Shown here: positions 16,157 through 18,754 of the stretch, piece after piece
Layout of the letters: each line of letters opens with the position of its first letter
Numbering within the stretch: position 1 is the stretch's first letter
Source of the DNA: Planctomycetota bacterium
GTDB lineage: Bacteria; Planctomycetota; Brocadiia; JAJRTI01
Reading direction: 5' to 3'
NCBI GenBank assembly: GCA_024278415.1
Contig: JAJRTI010000364.1
Location: forward strand, 1-18,754
DNA: 18,754 nt
Position numbers and translations under genes: made by a program
The notes under the pieces: generated by a model
The model's database searches: none
What the model saw: the letters and a program-made list of their open reading frames with translations, nothing else
Told to the model about the DNA's origin: nothing

Positions 16157-16642
16157 CTATCCCTTCTTCTGCCCCCGGAGCATGGCGACGCTGCCGGTGC
16201 GGCAGACTTCCTTGATGCCGTAGGGCTGGAGGAGGTCGAGCATGCTCTGGAGCTTGTCGTTGTGCCCGGCGATCTCGATCATGAGTTCTTTGGCTCCCAC
16301 GTCCACGATCCGGCCGCGGAAGATATCGACCACTTCGAGGATCTCGCTCCGGCGCCCAGACGGGGCGTTCACCTTGACCAACATCAACTCGCGCTCGACG
16401 TAGTCTTCAGCAGAGAAGTCGCTCACCTTGAGGACATCGATCACCTTGCCAAGCTGCTTGCGCACTTGTTCGAGGATCTGATCGTCGCCTTTGACCACGA
16501 TGGTCATGCGCGAGAGGTTTCTGTCCTCGGTCACGCCGACCGCGAGGCTATCGATGTTGAACCCGCGGCTGCTGAAGAGCCCGGCAATGTGGGCCAGGAC
16601 ACCAGGCTTGTTCTCGACAATGGCGGATATGACGTGGCGCAT
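16157..16642 (-). CDS. ilvH: Acetolactate synthase, small (regulatory) subunit
   Basis: The small subunit stimulates the acetolactate synthase catalytic subunit and gives valine feedback control. The 161-residue protein has the normal length. An N-terminal ACT domain (about 1-75) contains ENKPGVLAHIAGLFSSRGFNIDSLAVG (10-36), where the Gly-rich turn and Asn29 region form the effector-binding site in the family; VTEDRNLSRMTIVV follows. The C-terminal ACT-like domain (about 80-160) includes RELMLVKV, FRGRIVDVG and the end block YGIKEVCRTGSVAMLRG. The ATG at 16640-16642 starts the domain as expected (MRHVISAIVENKPG), but no clear Shine-Dalgarno precedes it. The gene lies 186 bp after ilvB on the same strand. 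Confidence 0.96.
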   Translation of the reverse strand: MRHVISAIVENKPGVLAHIAGLFSSRGFNIDSLAVGVTEDRNLSRMTIVVKGDDQILEQVRKQLGKVIDVLKVSDFSAEDYVERELMLVKVNAPSGRRSEILEVVDIFRGRIVDVGAKELMIEIAGHNDKLQSMLDLLQPYGIKEVCRTGSVAMLRGQKKG

Positions 16643-16828
16643 GGTATGTGGCTCGTAGACTATGTGTTAACGGACAAGCGTGGGAGCATCGGACGATGGA
16701 TCGAGCGCGCTCGTCGCACGCTCGTAAGAGCGTCTCTGGCGCCGGCGACGCGATGCGGCACGCACTGACGTGCGTGCTACCAACGGCGGATCGCGCCATC
16801 AGGCTATAAAGACTTGCAGAGCGCCGTA
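16643..16828. repeat. ilvB-ilvH gap with three palindromes
   Basis: The 186-bp gap holds a 10-bp palindrome GAGCGCGCTC (16703-16712), a 6-bp stem ACGCTC/GAGCGT with loop GTAA (16718-16733), and an 8-bp stem GCACGCAC/GTGCGTGC with loop TGAC (16758-16777). None has a T-run. The gap is unusually long for an ilvB-ilvH pair. Confidence 0.7.
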
Positions 16829-18505
16829 CTAGGCCATGCCGCCGATCATGCGGTTGATGGCTTCGCCGGCTGGGACCATGGGGTAGACGTTTTCCTCTCG
16901 ATCCACGAGGAAGTCGAGCATGACGGGGCCATCGTGGGCAATCGCCTCATCAATGGCCGGGCGCACCTCGTCGTGCGTCTTCACGGTGATGCCCTTGACG
17001 CCGTACGCCTCGGCCACTTTGACGAAGTCGGGGTTGCCATCGTGGAGCACGGACATGGCGTAGCGCTTGTTGAAGAACAACTCCTGCCACTGCCGCACCA
17101 TGCCGAGGTAGCCGTTGTTCATGACCGCGATCTTCACGGGCAGGTTATGCTGCGCCACGGTGCACAACTCTTGGATGTTCATCTGGATGCTGCCGTCGCC
17201 AGCGATGTCGAACACGAGCTTGTCGGGCTGGCCCATCTGGGCGCCGATGGCTGCGGGGAATCCGTAGCCCATCGTGCCGAGGCCGCCGGACGTGAGGAAC
17301 GTGCGCGGCTTGGTGAAGGTGAAGTACTGCGCGGCCCACATCTGGTGCTGGCCGACCTCAGTGCAGATAATCGCCTCGCCCTTCGAGGCTTCGCAGATCT
17401 GCTCGATGACGTACTGCGGCTTGAGCCCGCCGTCGCCGTACGCGAGCGGGAACTTCTCTTTCCACTCCGCGATCTGCTTGTGCCAGGCCTCGCGCGGCTT
17501 GAACTCGACCTTCGTGTTCAACTCGGCCAGGATTCGCTTCGCGTCGCCCACGACTGGGATGTCCACCTGCACACACTTGCTGATGGACGTGGGGTCGATG
17601 TCGATGTGGATGATCTTCGCGTCCGGCGCGAATTCGTCGATCTTGCCGGTGATGCGGTCGTCGAAGCGCGCGCCAATGGCGATGAGCAAATCGCAACCCG
17701 TGACCGCGTAGTTGGCGTACACCGTGCCGTGCATGCCGAGCATGTTGAGTGCGAGCGGGTCCGTTTCCGGGAACGCGCCCATGGCCATGAGCGTGGTGGT
17801 GACCGGCAGGTTCGCCTTGTGCGCCAGCTCGGCCAGATCCTCGGACGCGCCGGACGAGATGACGCCGCCGCCCACGTAGAGCACTGGGCGCTCGGACGCG
17901 TTGATGGCTTCGGCCGCGTGCTTGATCTGCCGCGCGTTGCCTTCGTAACGGGGCTTGTACCCGGGCAGGTTGATCTGGCTCTTCGCGATCTCCTCCTCCT
18001 CCAATTCGTCCAGAGTCACGTCCACCGGCAGGTCGATGACCACCGGCCCTGGCCGGCCGGTGCGAGCGATGTAGAAGGCCTCCCGCACGATCCGGGGCAG
18101 ATCCTTCACGTCCTTCACGAGGTAGTTGTGCTTCGTGACGGGCCGGGTGATGCCGGTCGTATCGGCCTCTTGGAACGCGTCATTGCCAATGAGGTGCGTC
18201 TTGACTTGGCCGGTGATGGCCACGATAGGGACCGAGTCCATGTGCGCGGTGCCCAGCGCGGTGACGAGGTTGGTGGCGCCGGGTCCGGACGTGGCGATGC
18301 ACACTCCCACCTTGCCGGTGGCGCGGGCGTACCCATCAGCCGCGTGGCCCGCGGCCTGCTCGTGCCGCATGAGCATGCAGCGAATAGGGCCCTCGTGGAA
18401 CTTGTCGAACAGCGGGATCACAGACCCGCCGGGGAGGGCGAAGAGGATGTCCACGCCCTCTTCAACCAGGATGTCTCGGATGATCTCGCAACCGTTCTTG
18501 CGCAT
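16829..18505 (-). CDS. ilvB: Acetolactate synthase, large (catalytic) subunit
   Basis: This thiamine-diphosphate enzyme condenses two pyruvates to acetolactate, or pyruvate with 2-oxobutyrate, at the start of valine, leucine and isoleucine synthesis. The 558-residue protein has the three usual domains. Glu49 in [16 protein letters not shown] activates the cofactor; SGPGATNLV (73-81) and GNDAFQE (107-113) are in the first domain; the FAD-region block FDDRITGK is at 281-288; the cofactor-binding motif runs from GDGS (436-439) to NN (463-464); and the C-terminus keeps [14 protein letters not shown]. Upstream of the ATG at 18503-18505 the frame continues for 55 residues through repeat DNA (SSFIPHPS), which is not part of the family, so this ATG is chosen. 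Only weak GAGA lies upstream as a ribosome site. ilvH follows on the same strand. Confidence 0.97.
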   Translation of the reverse strand: MRKNGCEIIRDILVEEGVDILFALPGGSVIPLFDKFHEGPIRCMLMRHEQAAGHAADGYARATGKVGVCIATSGPGATNLVTALGTAHMDSVPIVAITGQVKTHLIGNDAFQEADTTGITRPVTKHNYLVKDVKDLPRIVREAFYIARTGRPGPVVIDLPVDVTLDELEEEEIAKSQINLPGYKPRYEGNARQIKHAAEAINASERPVLYVGGGVISSGASEDLAELAHKANLPVTTTLMAMGAFPETDPLALNMLGMHGTVYANYAVTGCDLLIAIGARFDDRITGKIDEFAPDAKIIHIDIDPTSISKCVQVDIPVVGDAKRILAELNTKVEFKPREAWHKQIAEWKEKFPLAYGDGGLKPQYVIEQICEASKGEAIICTEVGQHQMWAAQYFTFTKPRTFLTSGGLGTMGYGFPAAIGAQMGQPDKLVFDIAGDGSIQMNIQELCTVAQHNLPVKIAVMNNGYLGMVRQWQELFFNKRYAMSVLHDGNPDFVKVAEAYGVKGITVKTHDEVRPAIDEAIAHDGPVMLDFLVDREENVYPMVPAGEAINRMIGGMA

Positions 18506-18516
18506 GGGAATCTCGC

Positions 18517-18544
18517 ATGAGGGATGAGGGATAAAGGATGAGGG
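18517..18544. repeat. Tandem heptanucleotide repeat (ATGAGGG type, 4 units)
   Basis: Units ATGAGGG, ATGAGGG, ATAAAGG (diverged) and ATGAGGG abut at 18517-18544. The array ends 11 nt upstream of the ilvB ATG on the minus strand. Unit length, copy number and position before a start codon all mirror the array before kdsA, though the unit sequence differs. Confidence 0.8.
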
Positions 18545-18754
18545 ATTAGCCGCCAGCACGCAGGCATCCATAATCCCTAGTGTCGCGTCCCGCAAGTTCG
18601 TATGCCTACCTGAGTAGGTGGGGCTGTGCTTGGAGACCCGCGTCGTGCGATTGGCCAAACGCACTCCCACAACGCCACAGGGGGCGCAATTGGGCGCAAA
18701 CCCCGAACGGGGTTTGACAACAGAGCCCAGGGTAGCCGCAGAATGCGGCTACCC
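18545..18754. other. Upstream region of ilvB with palindromes, cut by the window edge
   Basis: No credible gene is seen. Two strong hairpins occur: AAACCCC/GGGGTTT with loop GAAC (18698-18715), and a perfect 10-bp stem GGGTAGCCGC/GCGGCTACCC with loop AGAAT at 18730-18754, which ends exactly at the edge. I see no convincing promoter or leader-peptide attenuator for ilvB here. Confidence 0.6.

Noticed and set aside
16814..18520. A 568-codon plus-strand frame opposite ilvB
   Set aside because: It is an antisense shadow caused by GC-rich third codon positions; it has His/Val/Asp/Arg-biased composition and no recognisable domain, while the minus strand encodes a complete IlvB.
18545..18620. A minus-strand TTGCGG-N17-TATGGA as a promoter for ilvB
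   Set aside because: Each hexamer matches only about half of the consensus; too weak to report as a feature.
18506..18670. Extended N-terminus of IlvB through the heptamer repeat
   Set aside because: The extra 55 residues are repeat translation and absent from the family; the normal IlvB start fits the ATG at 18503-18505.
18698..18754. Attenuator or T-box leader for ilvB
   Set aside because: Hairpins are present but there is no branched-chain-codon leader peptide, no T-box motif and no T-run; they look like repeats.
1..18754. Mobile island, phage defence system or biosynthetic cluster
   Set aside because: No integrase, transposase, toxin, nuclease or specialised biosynthetic gene is visible; the content is core metabolism and envelope synthesis.

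Overview
The window is about 18.8 kb of high-GC bacterial chromosome, densely packed with housekeeping and cell-envelope genes. No phage, transposase, tRNA, rRNA or CRISPR array is visible. kdsA implies a Gram-negative, Kdo/LPS-making outer membrane, and the complete mreBCD-PBP2-RodA set implies a wall-making rod. The fused aroDE, the GH141-like secreted beta-helix protein, the weak Shine-Dalgarno sites and the many short intergenic repeats recall Planctomycetota (Phycisphaerae-like), Hydrogenedentota or other PVC-related environmental genomes. That phylum guess is inference with low certainty.

Layout. (1) 3-371 (+): C-terminal end of an SGNH-hydrolase-like gene cut by the window edge, convergent with kdsA. 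(2) 387-9980 (-): one long co-directional block, in transcription order: MreC-like coiled-coil membrane protein, acidic/basic single-TM protein, mreB, mreC, mreD, mrdA (PBP2), rodA, a B12-binding-type radical SAM protein, kdsA. Gaps are short or negative, and a strong sigma70-type promoter (TTGACA-N16-TATAAT) lies at its head. (3) 10147-10246: divergent promoter region; a second promoter (TTGACA-N16-TACAAT) faces a zinc-ribbon gene and lemA, which end at a terminator-like hairpin at 11364-11388. (4) 11447-14125 (+): a large secreted beta-helix glycosidase-like protein with a C-terminal lectin-like domain. (5) 14356-18505 (-): in transcription order ilvB, ilvH and a fused aroDE, for branched-chain amino acid and shikimate biosynthesis.

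How the genes work together. The minus-strand block encodes the elongasome (MreB filaments, MreC/D scaffold, RodA glycosyltransferase, PBP2 transpeptidase) with a Kdo synthesis enzyme for the outer membrane at its end, so wall elongation and LPS precursor supply may share transcription. The two unfamiliar genes at the head of the operon, one resembling MreC in architecture, are the best candidates for something undescribed: putative elongasome accessory proteins.

Noncoding structure. Tandem repeats with a 7-bp or 14-bp period sit just upstream of the kdsA, rodA, mreB and ilvB starts, and a related repeat lies between rodA and the radical SAM gene. One array also encodes the last residues and stop codon of the radical SAM protein. 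REP-like palindromes cluster in the gaps around aroDE, ilvH and ilvB and at the right edge.
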